Assembly: GCA_016234115.1 (NCBI GenBank)
Contig: JACRHD010000060.1
Span: forward strand, 105,135-142,142
Direction of reading: 5' to 3'
Source of the DNA: Nitrospirota bacterium
Lineage (GTDB): Bacteria > Nitrospirota > Thermodesulfovibrionia > UBA6902
DNA length: 37,008 nt
Shown: one piece after another, positions 25,960 through 35,710 of the stretch
Numbering within the stretch: the first letter of the stretch is position 1
Layout: each line of letters begins with the position of its first letter
The notes under the pieces: generated by a model
What the model saw: only the letters and a program-made list of their open reading frames with translations
Database searches by the model: none
Told to the model about the DNA's origin: nothing
Position numbers and translations under genes: made by a program

Positions 25960-27834
25960 TCAGATCAGCGTCTTCCCCTCCATGCCGGATGCAGACATCC
26001 CGAAACATGACAGAACAGTCGGCGCGATGTCGACAAGCGAGGCCCCTTCCCTGTTCATATTAAAATTAGTAAGCAATATGCCCGGCACAATTGAGGGGTC
26101 GACGATATGGTCGCCGCTCCACTTCTTTAAATTATCTTCAAAAATGCGCGCAGGCGCCCCCCCGACCGCCGTCTGCCACGACGCCCTGTATCCATCCTGA
26201 AATCCGACAACGAGGTCCGGAGCGTTGTCGGCCTGCCCGCCGGAGTAAATCAGGTCTCTCCTGTAAACGTTCTTCACCGCTTCATGACCGTCTTTGGGGT
26301 CGGTCAGTATAACAAGCTTTTCGGCAATCTGCTCCGCGGTTGAGAGGGCGTCCGCTCCGGGGGCGACAATGCCGTGTCGTTCCCTGCCCTTGATATTCAG
26401 GTAAATGCTCCCGAACCCGAGTGAGTATGCCCTGGTTTTTTTCCAGTCCACATACTGGAAAAGACCGCCTCCTTCTTTATCGTCCTCGGAAACCTTCTGC
26501 GTGAGGGCCATAAATCCGTTTTGCGCCAGCCACGAGTTTATATGGACGGCGCGGCGAAACGTTGTAAATCCATGGTCCGAAAAGACCATGAGCGCCGTCC
26601 CGGCGTCCACGCGTTTCATGACCTCCCCGAGTATCCCGTCCATTTTGCGATAATAATCATCGATAACATGCCCATATTTTTCCGCATACGCCTTATCATA
26701 GAGCGGATGCCCGGGATCTCTTGTGACCCAGAAGATGTGTTGTATCCTGTCGGTGGAAAAGAATGCGGCGGCCAGCAAGCCCTCCTTAAATCCGTCAAGC
26801 TCATGCCACAGCATTTTCTCCTGCTCATCAACGATCTCGTCACACATGGCAATAAAGGCCTCTTCGTCCGTCCTGCCCTCTTCAAGCGCCTTGGTGTCCT
26901 CGGGCATGCCCAGGGTGTAAAAGCATCCCAGACTGTCCGACAGTTCCTTTACGTAATCGTCAGGGCTTGAAATAACAAAGGCGGGGTCACGGGGATTGAC
27001 CTGCACCGCGGTCATGTACAATTCAATATCCGGGCTGACCTGCTTTAAATAGAACTTTACGATCCCCGACGCCGTTTTCATCATTCCAAGTTTGAATCTT
27101 ACCTCTACCCATTCACTCCATTTGTCTTTACCAAGCTGGAATTTCCTGCCGTCGATATCGATCTCTATCGCCCCGTTTCCGGCAAGGATTCTAATAGTCA
27201 TATCGTCCCTGGCAAGCTCTCTGGACATCAGTTTCGCGATATTGGGGCCAAAGACATGCGTCTTAATTGTCCCGCCGTTCATATGGAGCCGGACAATCTT
27301 ATCATGTCCCTCTGCATTTTCAGGAACCTCCCTCGTAGTATAAAAAGTGTATTTGCCGAGCCCCCCCCTGATGTCGGGGACGCCGAGACCGGAATACAAT
27401 TTTGTCTTCGTCTGTCTTGGCTGAAAAGTCATCGGCCATTTCAAAACCGTGGACGGAATGCCGTGGTCGGTTGTATGGTCCCAGAATGAATTCCCCTGCA
27501 TGACGGGTAAAAACATCGCCTCTCTCTTTCCAAAAACATTCCGGGGATTTACCTTGAAGATGCCCAGTTCCGGCATATAATCCGCGACCCGCCGGTTTAA
27601 AAAATCAAAGACCCCGTGATACCCGGGATTATTCCCTGTTGCAATGGAAGCCCACGCAACCGGGCTCTGGGCGGGATTGCTGGTTATCATCGGCGAAAAA
27701 CCGCCCATCCGGCTGAGTCTGAAAAAATTCGGCAGACTTCCCTCTTTCATCAGTTGACCGGTAATCTTGGGGTCCAGTCCGTCCATCCCGAGGAGTATTA
27801 CCTTACTGTATCTGGAATTTCCATGCATTTTCAT
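25960..27834 (-). CDS. Alkaline phosphatase superfamily phosphodiesterase/pyrophosphatase
   Basis: A 624-residue type I phosphodiesterase/nucleotide pyrophosphatase-like protein. Metal- and substrate-binding blocks: LLGMDGLDP (D18), the nucleophile region NPAQSPVAWAS (S57 predicted), TGNNPGYHGVFDF, FFSTDRIQHIFW and FSDHGF. No signal peptide is evident. It would hydrolyse phosphodiester or phosphomonoester bonds of an unidentified substrate, perhaps a lipid headgroup or nucleotide sugar. It is divergent from the radical SAM gene at 27993 and convergent with the one at 24274. AAAGG precedes two closely spaced ATGs; the second, 6 nt in, may be the better-spaced start. Confidence 0.88.
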   Translation of the reverse strand: MKMHGNSRYSKVILLGMDGLDPKITGQLMKEGSLPNFFRLSRMGGFSPMITSNPAQSPVAWASIATGNNPGYHGVFDFLNRRVADYMPELGIFKVNPRNVFGKREAMFLPVMQGNSFWDHTTDHGIPSTVLKWPMTFQPRQTKTKLYSGLGVPDIRGGLGKYTFYTTREVPENAEGHDKIVRLHMNGGTIKTHVFGPNIAKLMSRELARDDMTIRILAGNGAIEIDIDGRKFQLGKDKWSEWVEVRFKLGMMKTASGIVKFYLKQVSPDIELYMTAVQVNPRDPAFVISSPDDYVKELSDSLGCFYTLGMPEDTKALEEGRTDEEAFIAMCDEIVDEQEKMLWHELDGFKEGLLAAAFFSTDRIQHIFWVTRDPGHPLYDKAYAEKYGHVIDDYYRKMDGILGEVMKRVDAGTALMVFSDHGFTTFRRAVHINSWLAQNGFMALTQKVSEDDKEGGGLFQYVDWKKTRAYSLGFGSIYLNIKGRERHGIVAPGADALSTAEQIAEKLVILTDPKDGHEAVKNVYRRDLIYSGGQADNAPDLVVGFQDGYRASWQTAVGGAPARIFEDNLKKWSGDHIVDPSIVPGILLTNFNMNREGASLVDIAPTVLSCFGMSASGMEGKTLI

Positions 27835-27907
27835 GACCTTTCTTTGATGCTGTCGTCAAATTAAACCTTTGCAATCAACTATCCGAAACACTTAATTATA
27901 AATTAAC

Positions 27908-27937
27908 TTGACATTAAATTTTTATATTACATATCAT
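27908..27937 (+). promoter_or_regulatory. Sigma70-type promoter candidate
   Basis: TTGACA (27908-27913) and TATCAT (27932-27937) are 18 bp apart, within a very AT-rich stretch upstream of the radical SAM gene at 27993. TATAAT at 27939-27944 is another possible -10 but is too far from this -35. Confidence 0.4.
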
Positions 27938-27992
27938 ATATAATATATCTTTATATATTTATTAAGCAAAAACTGTAGGGGGTGTGAAGGTT

Positions 27993-29435
27993 ATGAGTCG
28001 TATCTTATTCGTAGCTCATATTGACAGGACTATGCTGTTAAGCGGAGGATTTGTAACTTTTGGTCCCATGTGGCTCTCGGCAGTTATGAAACAGCATGGT
28101 CACCAGTGCGAAATAGCCGGGGTGAATTATAAGGAAGTTGAAAAGACTTTTGAAGAGTTCAAGCCGGATATAGTGGCGTATACTGCCTTCAGCGGCGGGC
28201 ATAAGACATTTCTGGCGTGGAACATGGAACTGAAGAAGAAGTTTAATTTCTTCGCGATGTTCGGCGGTCCTCACCCGACGTTCTCCCCCGAAATGGTTGA
28301 AGAAGAAGGCGTGGACGGGGTCTGCAAAGGCGAAGGATTTGAGGCAATGCCGGAGCTTGTGAACAAGCTGATGAGAGGGGAGAACATAACGAATGTAAAG
28401 AACTGGTGGGTCAAAGTAGACGGGAAGATTTATAGAAACGACCAGCGACCGCTGATAAAGGACCTCGATGTCCTTCCACCTCCCGACAGGTCCCTGTACA
28501 ACAGATATAAAGACTACCGTCTGGCCCGGACCGCAACCGTAATGACCAGTCAGGGTTGTCCGTTTAACTGTACTTATTGCCATAATCATCTACTGCACAA
28601 AATGAGACTCAAAGGAGATCCTGTCTTCCGTCAAAGGAGCGTCGATCATGTCATCAACGAGTTGAAAGAGCTGAAAAGGGATTACCCGAAAATTGAATAT
28701 CTTATTTTCAGGGATGAAATTCTCACGTTGAACAAAAACTGGATTCAGGAATTTTCAGAAAAATACCCCAAAGAAATCGGGATCCCTTTTTACTGTCTTA
28801 TGAGACCCGAGATTATCAGGGAGGATGTAATTGATGATCTGATAAAGTCAGGGATGTATTATATCGGGATAGGGATAGAATCAGGGAACGACTTTATAAG
28901 AAATACGGTATTAAACAGAAAAATGACCAAGAAACAGATTGTAGACGGGTTGAAAATACTTAGAGATAAAAACGTCAAATTCTCCCTGTATAATATCGTA
29001 GGCGCTCCTCATGAGACCCTTGAAACGGCAATGGAGACCTGGGAATTGACCGTAAAGTGCAAGCCGACATTTTGCGATGCCTTCCTGCTGACCCCGTATC
29101 CGAAGACGGACATATACGATTATTCTGTGGCAAACGGCTTTTTTGATCCGAATATTCAATATCCTGAAACTTACCATGAGCGAATAATATTAAACCTGAA
29201 GGACAGGCGGCAACTGGAAAACTTTATGCACCTGCTCGGCGTCGCCGTCGAATTTCCGTCTCTCATGCCCCTGATTAAAAATGTCCTGATAAAGCTCCCT
29301 CTGCGTCCCTTATACAACAGGGTCAGAAAGTTCTGGAAGGGATACGTCTACCGATACAGGATTTATCCGTATAAGGTCTCCGCTATTGAAAGCGTCAGAA
29401 TAATCTACAATGAACTTTTTGTTTCAAAGGTATAA
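27993..29435 (+). CDS. B12-binding-type radical SAM protein
   Basis: 480 residues from the ATG at 27993, with GGGGGTG upstream; a GTG at 27984 is in frame. The N-terminal cobalamin-binding-like domain has FGGPHPTFSPE near residue 90, and the cluster motif CPFNCTYC uses C189, C193 and C196. It is a paralogue of the gene at 48-1514: both have FSEKY, PFYCLMR, IESG and LTPYP blocks in the same order. A strongly basic C-terminus follows. It is the first gene of a unit with the GT2 enzyme 152 nt downstream. Product unknown. Confidence 0.9.
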   Translation: MSRILFVAHIDRTMLLSGGFVTFGPMWLSAVMKQHGHQCEIAGVNYKEVEKTFEEFKPDIVAYTAFSGGHKTFLAWNMELKKKFNFFAMFGGPHPTFSPEMVEEEGVDGVCKGEGFEAMPELVNKLMRGENITNVKNWWVKVDGKIYRNDQRPLIKDLDVLPPPDRSLYNRYKDYRLARTATVMTSQGCPFNCTYCHNHLLHKMRLKGDPVFRQRSVDHVINELKELKRDYPKIEYLIFRDEILTLNKNWIQEFSEKYPKEIGIPFYCLMRPEIIREDVIDDLIKSGMYYIGIGIESGNDFIRNTVLNRKMTKKQIVDGLKILRDKNVKFSLYNIVGAPHETLETAMETWELTVKCKPTFCDAFLLTPYPKTDIYDYSVANGFFDPNIQYPETYHERIILNLKDRRQLENFMHLLGVAVEFPSLMPLIKNVLIKLPLRPLYNRVRKFWKGYVYRYRIYPYKVSAIESVRIIYNELFVSKV

Positions 29436-29586
29436 TCCGCTTGTTCCTGATCAGGGGAAAATGTTCGGGTCTTACCTGTTGTTCTCTGCCGCCGGTTCAG
29501 ATATTTCGTTTATTATCCGTAAAGATAAATGACCTGTCCCGGAAGCAGGGTTCGGGACGCCCTTATGGCTTTAATGAAAGGAACAT

Positions 29587-30519
29587 ATGCTGGTTTCAAT
29601 AATAATTCCGCTCCATAACGAGGAAGAGAACGTCGAAGACCTGTATGCCTCTCTTAAATCAGTAATGGATGCGCAAACCTATGATTATGAGCTTCTGTTT
29701 GTCGATGACGGAAGCACCGACCGGACAGTCGCGCTTCTTGAGCCGTTTGAACAGAGAGACCCTAAAGTAAAATTGCTGCGCTTCAGGCGTAATTTCGGCA
29801 AGGCGGCAGCCTGGGCGGCAGGTTTCGACAACGCAGCCGGCGATGTAATTGTCACGATTGACGGGGACCTCCAGAACGATCCGAAAGATATTCCAAGCCT
29901 GGTCTCCCTTATCGGCGAGTATGACGTCGTAAACGGGTGGAGGAAAAAAAGACAGGACCCGTTTATCATCAGGAGATTTCCTTCCATCATCGCCAACTCA
30001 CTAATCAGTAAAGTTACAGGCGTTAAATTGCGCGATTACGGCTCGGGGCTCAAGGCCTACAAGGCTGAGGTCGTCAAAAACATAAACGTCTACGGTGAAT
30101 TGCACAGGTTCATACCCGCGCTGGCAAGCTGGTACGGGGCGAAGATCAAAGAAATAGAGACCACGCATCACCCGCGACGCCGTGGAAAATCCAAATACGG
30201 TATTTCCCGGACGCTGATGGTAATTCTGGATATGATCACGATTAAATTTCTCCAGAGTTATTCCACCAAACCCATGCAGGCGTTCGGCCCTTTCGGTCTC
30301 CTGGTAGGAGCGGCAGGGTTGGTCATTAATTTATATCTGGTCATCCTGTGGTTTTCAGGGGAGGCCATCGGGCACAGGCCCCTGCTCCTGCTCGGCATTC
30401 TTCTTGTAATTATCGGGATCCAGTTAATAGGCCTGGGACTGCTCGGCGAAATGCTCGTGAGCTCGTATCATGAAAACCAGCGTAAGCCCCTATACGTATT
30501 AAGAGGACCGCAAAAATAA
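29587..30519 (+). CDS. Polyprenol-phosphate-type glycosyltransferase (GT2, DPM1/GtrB-like)
   Basis: A 310-residue protein with a GT2 catalytic domain: IIPLHNEEEN at the N-terminus, VDDGSTDRT, the metal motif IDGDLQNDP and NGWRKKRQDP. Two C-terminal membrane helices (about 235-260 and 270-297) anchor it to the inner membrane, as in GtrB/DPM1-like enzymes that load a sugar on undecaprenyl phosphate. Such a lipid-linked sugar is what GT-C enzymes like those at 2685-6572 use, so a functional link is possible. AAAGGA lies upstream of the ATG. Confidence 0.9.
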   Translation: MLVSIIIPLHNEEENVEDLYASLKSVMDAQTYDYELLFVDDGSTDRTVALLEPFEQRDPKVKLLRFRRNFGKAAAWAAGFDNAAGDVIVTIDGDLQNDPKDIPSLVSLIGEYDVVNGWRKKRQDPFIIRRFPSIIANSLISKVTGVKLRDYGSGLKAYKAEVVKNINVYGELHRFIPALASWYGAKIKEIETTHHPRRRGKSKYGISRTLMVILDMITIKFLQSYSTKPMQAFGPFGLLVGAAGLVINLYLVILWFSGEAIGHRPLLLLGILLVIIGIQLIGLGLLGEMLVSSYHENQRKPLYVLRGPQK

Positions 30520-30773
30520 ATAATCTGCGCGGCCTTTACCGGAAACGGAATACTCAGCCCGGACAATCAATACCTTCCGATCATAAGCGTAACCTTCCGG
30601 ATACATTAACTTTCAATTCCCGAATTTCGCGAAAGACGGTCCGGGGTCACTGTAATTTCACGTGATATTTTTTTTTAAAAAATTATGGTAAAGTATTAAC
30701 AACTTTAAACTCGGGGAATATCACAGCATAATTGAATGCTGCGAGACCTTTTAACTTCAGGAGAGGATACGCT

Positions 30774-31145
30774 ATGGGAAAGAAATTGTATGTAGGCAGC
30801 ATTCCATTTCAGGCATCAGAGGGTGATCTGCAGGATCTCTTCTCGAAAATCGGAGAGGTGGAATCGGTAAGGATAATAACCGATGCGCAGACGGGTCAGT
30901 CAAAAGGATTCGGCTTTGTCGAGATGGCAACGGAAGAAGACGCGGCAAAAGCCATTACAGACCTGAATGGTACTTCATTCATGGAAAGGACCATCGTTGT
31001 AAATGAAGCCCGGCCCCAGCAGCCGAGAGAAAAAAGGGGAGGTTTCGGAGGCGGAGGCGGAGGCGGCAGAGGGGGCTTTGACAGAAAGAAAGGCGGCGGC
31101 TTCGGTAAAGGCGGCGGAGGTCAAAAACGGGGAGGAAGAAGGTAG
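30774..31145 (+). CDS. RRM-domain RNA-binding protein with Gly-rich tail
   Basis: A 123-residue protein starting at the ATG preceded by CAGGAGAGG; an upstream in-frame start would add an unlikely leader. One RRM covers residues 1-80, with RNP2 KLYVGSI and RNP1 KGFGFVEM. The tail of about 40 residues is a Gly/Lys/Arg-rich RGG-like region. This matches small bacterial RRM proteins known in cyanobacteria and some anaerobes, often cold-induced, which bind single-stranded RNA as chaperones. The 254-nt upstream gap contains an AT-rich run with T9 and A6 and no other gene. It converges with the next gene, 19 nt between stops. Confidence 0.92.
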   Translation: MGKKLYVGSIPFQASEGDLQDLFSKIGEVESVRIITDAQTGQSKGFGFVEMATEEDAAKAITDLNGTSFMERTIVVNEARPQQPREKRGGFGGGGGGGRGGFDRKKGGGFGKGGGGQKRGGRR

Positions 31146-31164
31146 TTCCTGTCGCGGTATTTTA

Positions 31165-31548
31165 TCAGCGCTGTTTCTTATAGCTGATGCTGACTTTGTA
31201 CGATATGTTTGCATGGCCGGATGATCTGGTATCGGTTTTCCCCTTGCAGATCATATCACCCTTTGCAAGTTTCTTACGCTGTTTAATCAGCTTGGTAATT
31301 ACGGGGGTCAGGTCAAAACCGCCGTTATCGCACCCTCTTATCATACATTCCATATTAAAGTCGGCAGTGCTTGTCGGAAAGACGTTAATGGTGCGTTCCA
31401 TGAGAACGGGATTTTCCGCTTCATGGAAGTACGTCATATGAATAGTGATATTCGAGACATTTGGGAAGTGGTCCGACACTATGCCTGCCTCAACCTTGCG
31501 TTTCTTCTTCAATTCCATCTTTTTTATGTAATCCTGTTTATGTGCCAT
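31165..31548 (-). CDS. Conserved hypothetical protein
   Basis: A 127-residue basic soluble protein that I do not recognise. The first 20 residues are a Lys-rich helix. A likely alpha/beta core follows (HFPNVSNITIHMTY, ERTINVFPTS), with an invariant-looking MIRGCDNGGFDL segment and a Lys-rich end with KGDMICKGK. The two cysteine-containing blocks could bind a metal, but this is a guess. It is convergent with the RRM gene. Confidence 0.7.
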   Translation of the reverse strand: MAHKQDYIKKMELKKKRKVEAGIVSDHFPNVSNITIHMTYFHEAENPVLMERTINVFPTSTADFNMECMIRGCDNGGFDLTPVITKLIKQRKKLAKGDMICKGKTDTRSSGHANISYKVSISYKKQR

Positions 31549-31718
31549 GATGAAATCCGTTAATTATCGTTCGTTATGAGTCAATCGCTGACGTTTGTGT
31601 GTAACTACTCTCCCGAACAACTGAAGGCTCCTGATAAATAAGGTTGTTTGGATCCTGAAAATCTTTTAAAACCACGCTTATAATGACAATTTGTGTCAAT
31701 TAAGTCAATAGTTTTTTT

Positions 31719-31752
31719 AAAAAAAGACCTATGGGGAAGAAGGTTCCCTATT
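31719..31752 (-). terminator. Hairpin plus T-run downstream of the GGDEF-EAL gene
   Basis: Read on the minus strand: GGGAA, CCTTC loop, TTCCC, then CATAGGTC and seven T. The stem is short but well placed 12 nt after the stop codon. Confidence 0.4.
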
Positions 31753-31763
31753 CTTGAATGGGA

Positions 31764-33572
31764 CTAAGGTGAAGGTGAATAATTCTTCATGCCCTCCGGC
31801 GCCGCTGTATTCACATGGACCGGAGCGGCGACGTTATTCGAGTCTTTCCTGATCAATGCCTCTGCGTACTCGCTGTCCACAGGCTTGAAAAACAGGTATC
31901 CCTGCCAGTATTCGCACTTCAACGACTTGATTTGAGCAAGCTGTCCTTCTGTTTCGACCCCCTCGGCAATAATATCGACATTCATATCGCGCCCCAGGGT
32001 CATGATGGTTTTGATTATTTCATGATTTTCGCCTTTGTCCCCTATTCTGCGGATAAATGAGCGGTCGATTTTAAGCCCGTCAATAGGCAGGCGGTGAAGA
32101 TAACTCAAAGACGCATACCCCGTGCCGAAGTCATCAATGTAAAGCTGGACCCCGAGGGCCCTCAGCCTGGAGAGCATATCAATTGTAAGCTCGGGGTCTT
32201 CAAGGAGGACATTCTCGGTTATTTCGAGTTTAAGAGTTTCAGCCGCAATGCCCGACTCGCTGATTACCTGAGAGACGTATTCGACGAGATCGGGCTGGGT
32301 CATCTGCTTGTTTGAAAGGTTGACGCTGATAAACCTGAGACAGTTGCCGGGAAACTGCTTGTGCCATTTGCTCATTTGCCGGCACGCCTCCCTGAGCACC
32401 ATCCGGTCGATTGATACTATCATGCCCGTCTCTTCGGCCAGACCGATAAAATCACCCGGGAAAATGAGGCCTCTTTCAGGATGCCTCCATCTTACAAGGG
32501 CCTCGTATCCCATGATGTTGCTCGTATTCGACGAAACGATAGGCTGGTAGTAGGTCACGAATTCATTTTTTTCAACCGCCTTTCTCAAATCCGTCTCCAT
32601 CTTCAGGCGCTCGACGGCATGATCGTGCATGCCCTTTTCAAAAACGACCGAACAGGACTTGCCCCTCGCCTTTGCCTGGTACATGGCGATGTCCGCGTCG
32701 CGCAGTATCTGTTCCGGCCTGTCGTATTCCGGCGTGTTCATCGCCAGGCCGACGCTTGCCGATGCGAAGACATCATGACCGCAAACATGAAAAGGCGCCG
32801 AGAGTTCTTTTTGTATCCGCTCCGCGATCAGCAAAATGCTCGCTACATCGTCGGTATCTTCAAGCAGGATCGCAAACTCATCGCCGCCGAAACGCGCCAC
32901 CGTGTCGCCGGGTCTCAGACACAACAGCAATCTCTGACCTACGGACACGAGCAGTTGGTCCCCGACGATATGGCCGAGACTGTCGTTGATGACCTTGAAA
33001 CGGTCCACATCGAGAAACAACACCGCAAAGGGATGATTGTCGCGCCTCTTTGCCATTACCAGCAGGTGCGACAGGCGGTCCATAAACAAGGCCCTGTTCG
33101 GCAGCCCCGTCAGGGAATCATGGAAGGCGTCATGCTGAAGCTGCTCTTCCGCGCGTTTCCTCTCGGCGACCTCTTGCAGTAGTTTCTGATTGGATATGGA
33201 AAGCTCCAGCGTGCGCGCCAATACCAGGCGCTCCAGCTCGTCCCGGGATTTCCTTAAGGTCTCCGCCATAACGTTGAACGATGAAGCCAGATCGCCCAGT
33301 TCGTTGTTCGAAGTGATGGTTACACGAGTTTCAAAATGTCCTTCTCCTATCTCGCACGCCGCATTTTTGAGCCTGATGATGGGAGTAATAATTTTACGGG
33401 ACAGCAGCAGCGGTGTCCCTATCCCCACTGTGACGGAAACAAGGACCAATGCCCATACTTCCCAGTTGATCCGGCCCTTATATGGAGCGATCGCCGCAAA
33501 GAGCAGGAACAGCAATATTACCGCCATAGGCAATATCAGGGCGTTAAAACTTGTCTTCAGCGAGGTCTTCAA
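31764..33572 (-). CDS. HAMP-GGDEF-EAL cyclic di-GMP enzyme
   Basis: About 602 residues. The TTG at 33572 is preferred because GGGGAGG lies 6 nt upstream; a GTG at 33590 is in frame but overlaps that site. Two membrane helices (about 10-30 and 36-57) have almost no periplasmic loop. A HAMP domain (58-110) and coiled coil (110-145) follow. The GGDEF domain retains RFGGDEFA (229-233) and an RxxD inhibitory site (RPGD) five residues upstream. The EAL domain retains YEALVRW (357-359) and DDFGTGYASL. Both cyclase and phosphodiesterase activities look intact by motif. The absence of a sensory loop suggests a signal from the membrane or a partner. Confidence 0.92.
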   Translation of the reverse strand: MKTSLKTSFNALILPMAVILLFLLFAAIAPYKGRINWEVWALVLVSVTVGIGTPLLLSRKIITPIIRLKNAACEIGEGHFETRVTITSNNELGDLASSFNVMAETLRKSRDELERLVLARTLELSISNQKLLQEVAERKRAEEQLQHDAFHDSLTGLPNRALFMDRLSHLLVMAKRRDNHPFAVLFLDVDRFKVINDSLGHIVGDQLLVSVGQRLLLCLRPGDTVARFGGDEFAILLEDTDDVASILLIAERIQKELSAPFHVCGHDVFASASVGLAMNTPEYDRPEQILRDADIAMYQAKARGKSCSVVFEKGMHDHAVERLKMETDLRKAVEKNEFVTYYQPIVSSNTSNIMGYEALVRWRHPERGLIFPGDFIGLAEETGMIVSIDRMVLREACRQMSKWHKQFPGNCLRFISVNLSNKQMTQPDLVEYVSQVISESGIAAETLKLEITENVLLEDPELTIDMLSRLRALGVQLYIDDFGTGYASLSYLHRLPIDGLKIDRSFIRRIGDKGENHEIIKTIMTLGRDMNVDIIAEGVETEGQLAQIKSLKCEYWQGYLFFKPVDSEYAEALIRKDSNNVAAPVHVNTAAPEGMKNYSPSP

Positions 33573-33721
33573 TGTCTTCCTCCCCTTCACGCAACCGGTT
33601 TTATAGTTTATCGGACTTTTGCCTCGACATCTTTACTGCTCTTTGATTTTTATCTCCTCATAGGCTAAAATATCAGTCATCCAAAACGGAATTATGAAAT
33701 AAACACAGGAGAGTGAATATC

Positions 33722-34180
33722 ATGAAGGTTATTTTGAGAGAAGACGTAAAAGGCCTTGGACAAATGGGCAGCGTGGTCAATGTCGCAAACGGTTACGGCA
33801 GGAACTATCTCGTCCCCAAAAACCTTGCCGTTGAAGCAAGCCCCAAGAATATTAAACAGTTCGAGCATGAGAAGAACCTCATTCTCAACAAGGCCAAATT
33901 GATAATAAGGTCTGCCGAGGACCTGTCCAGGAAGATATCAGGCATTACATTAACCATAGAAGCCCAAAGCGGCGAAGAAGATAAGTTGTTCGGTTCCGTG
34001 ACTTCGATGGATATCGCCGAGGCCCTCTCAAAGCAGGGCGTGGAAATCGATAAGCGCAAAATCATCCTTGAAGAGCCCATCAAGAGACTGGGGACCTTCA
34101 GCGTGCCGGTAAAGCTGCATCAGGATGTTTCGGCAAATGTGACCGTCGAGGTCAAAAAGGCCGCTGCCGCGGAGGCGTAA
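33722..34180 (+). CDS. rplI: 50S ribosomal protein L9
   Basis: 152 residues from the ATG at 33722, with AGGAGA 9 nt upstream; a GTG 9 nt before is in frame but has no spacing for a ribosome site. The N-terminal domain has MKVILREDVKGLGQMG and NGYGRNYLVP, followed by the long connecting helix and the C-terminal domain. It binds 23S rRNA and helps keep frame. It precedes dnaB, as in the common rpsF-ssb-rpsR-rplI-dnaB order; the first three genes are not upstream here. Confidence 0.97.
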   Translation: MKVILREDVKGLGQMGSVVNVANGYGRNYLVPKNLAVEASPKNIKQFEHEKNLILNKAKLIIRSAEDLSRKISGITLTIEAQSGEEDKLFGSVTSMDIAEALSKQGVEIDKRKIILEEPIKRLGTFSVPVKLHQDVSANVTVEVKKAAAAEA

Positions 34181-34306
34181 CCGCTTTTGAATGTTACATG
34201 TTGTAAAGCATACGTTATAAGGTAATAAAGCTTGCGGCGCGCCTTCTTATCTTTTCCGTATAGCATATGGCGAATTAACTTATAACACCCTCACAGGAGT
34301 TTTCAA

Positions 34307-35701
34307 ATGCTTGAACGTGTCCGCAATGACAGCGGGCTTGCCGGCAGTATAAGGCAGCCTGCAGCCGATCCCGACCGTCTGCCCCCTCAGAATATCGAAG
34401 CGGAACAGTCTGTCCTCGGGGCCGTCCTCCTTGAAAACGAGGCGATAGCCGCTGCGCTTGAACATCTCGTCCCCACGGATTTTTACAGGGACTCCCACAA
34501 AAAAATCTTCATCTCCATGCTCGATCTTTATGAGAAGAACGAGCCGATTGACCTCATAACCCTTACAGAACAGCTTAACAGGAAGGAACAATTGGAGGCT
34601 GTGGGCGGCGCCTCATATCTTAGCGCGATAGTCAACATGGTGCCGACGTCCGCAAACATCAGGTATCACGCAAAGATAGTCAAGGAAAAGGCCATCCTCA
34701 GAAATCTTATAACGACCTCAACCGAGATCATATCGTCATGTTACGACACCGAGGACAACGTCCATGAGCTGCTGGACAGGGCCGAGACCAAGATCTTCAA
34801 CATATCCGAAAAAATGGTAAGGAGCTCATACGTACATGTGAGAAAGGTAGTAAAAGACACAATTGAGCTCGTGGACAAACTCTTCAACAAGAAAGAGCTG
34901 ATAACAGGACTCCCCACCGGTTTTGAGGACCTCGATATCGAAACAACCGGCTTTCATCCCGGCGACCTGATAGTTGTGGGCGCAAGACCGGGAATGGGAA
35001 AGACCGCCTTCTGCCTGAATATCGCCGCGCATGTCGGCAGCAGGGCAAAAGTGCCGATAGCTATCTTCAGCCTTGAAATGACGAAGGAACAGCTTGTCCT
35101 CAGAATGCTCTGCTCCGAGGCGGAAGTCGACTCGAAGGCCGTGCGGTCGGGCTTTCACAGCAAGGAGGATTACAGGAAGCTCGTCAATGCCGCCGGAAAC
35201 CTTGCGGAGTCGCCCATATATATTGATGACTCGTTCAATACCGTTCTCGATATGAGGGCCAAGGCCAGGCGCCTGAAGGCGGAGCACGGCCTGGGCCTGA
35301 TTATTATCGATTACCTTCAGCTCATGAGCGGGGTGGGCAATTATTCCGCGAGAGAACAGGCGGTCTCCGACATCTCACGCTCGTTGAAGGCCCTTGCCAA
35401 AGACCTCGGGCTTCCTGTTATCGTTATCAGCCAGCTCAACAGGAGCTGTGAACAGAGGGGAGAAGACAAGTCTCCGATCATTGCGGATTTGAGGGAGTCC
35501 GGGGCCATAGAACAGGACGCCGACACGATCCTGTTCCTGTACAGGGACGAGTATTATAAAAAAGAAAAGAGCACTGAAAAAGGCCTGGCGGTTTTAGATA
35601 TAGCCAAGCAGAGAAACGGCCCGACCAAGAAAATAAAGCTGACCTTCCTTGATAAATTTACGAAGTTCAAGAACCATACGGACATTATGGAGTATGAGTA
35701 A
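34307..35701 (+). CDS. dnaB: Replicative DNA helicase DnaB
   Basis: A 464-residue RecA-fold helicase. The N-terminal domain (about 20-125) starts with LPPQNIEAEQSVLGA, a linker follows, and the C-terminal domain has Walker A VGARPGMGKT, Walker B LGLIIIDYLQLM and the late SQLNR motif. It unwinds DNA at the replication fork and loads primase. No intein or frame break is visible. CAGGAG precedes the ATG. It lies 126 nt after rplI and is followed by a period-7 palindromic repeat. Confidence 0.97.
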   Translation: MLERVRNDSGLAGSIRQPAADPDRLPPQNIEAEQSVLGAVLLENEAIAAALEHLVPTDFYRDSHKKIFISMLDLYEKNEPIDLITLTEQLNRKEQLEAVGGASYLSAIVNMVPTSANIRYHAKIVKEKAILRNLITTSTEIISSCYDTEDNVHELLDRAETKIFNISEKMVRSSYVHVRKVVKDTIELVDKLFNKKELITGLPTGFEDLDIETTGFHPGDLIVVGARPGMGKTAFCLNIAAHVGSRAKVPIAIFSLEMTKEQLVLRMLCSEAEVDSKAVRSGFHSKEDYRKLVNAAGNLAESPIYIDDSFNTVLDMRAKARRLKAEHGLGLIIIDYLQLMSGVGNYSAREQAVSDISRSLKALAKDLGLPVIVISQLNRSCEQRGEDKSPIIADLRESGAIEQDADTILFLYRDEYYKKEKSTEKGLAVLDIAKQRNGPTKKIKLTFLDKFTKFKNHTDIMEYE

Positions 35702-35710
35702 ACAGGAAAG

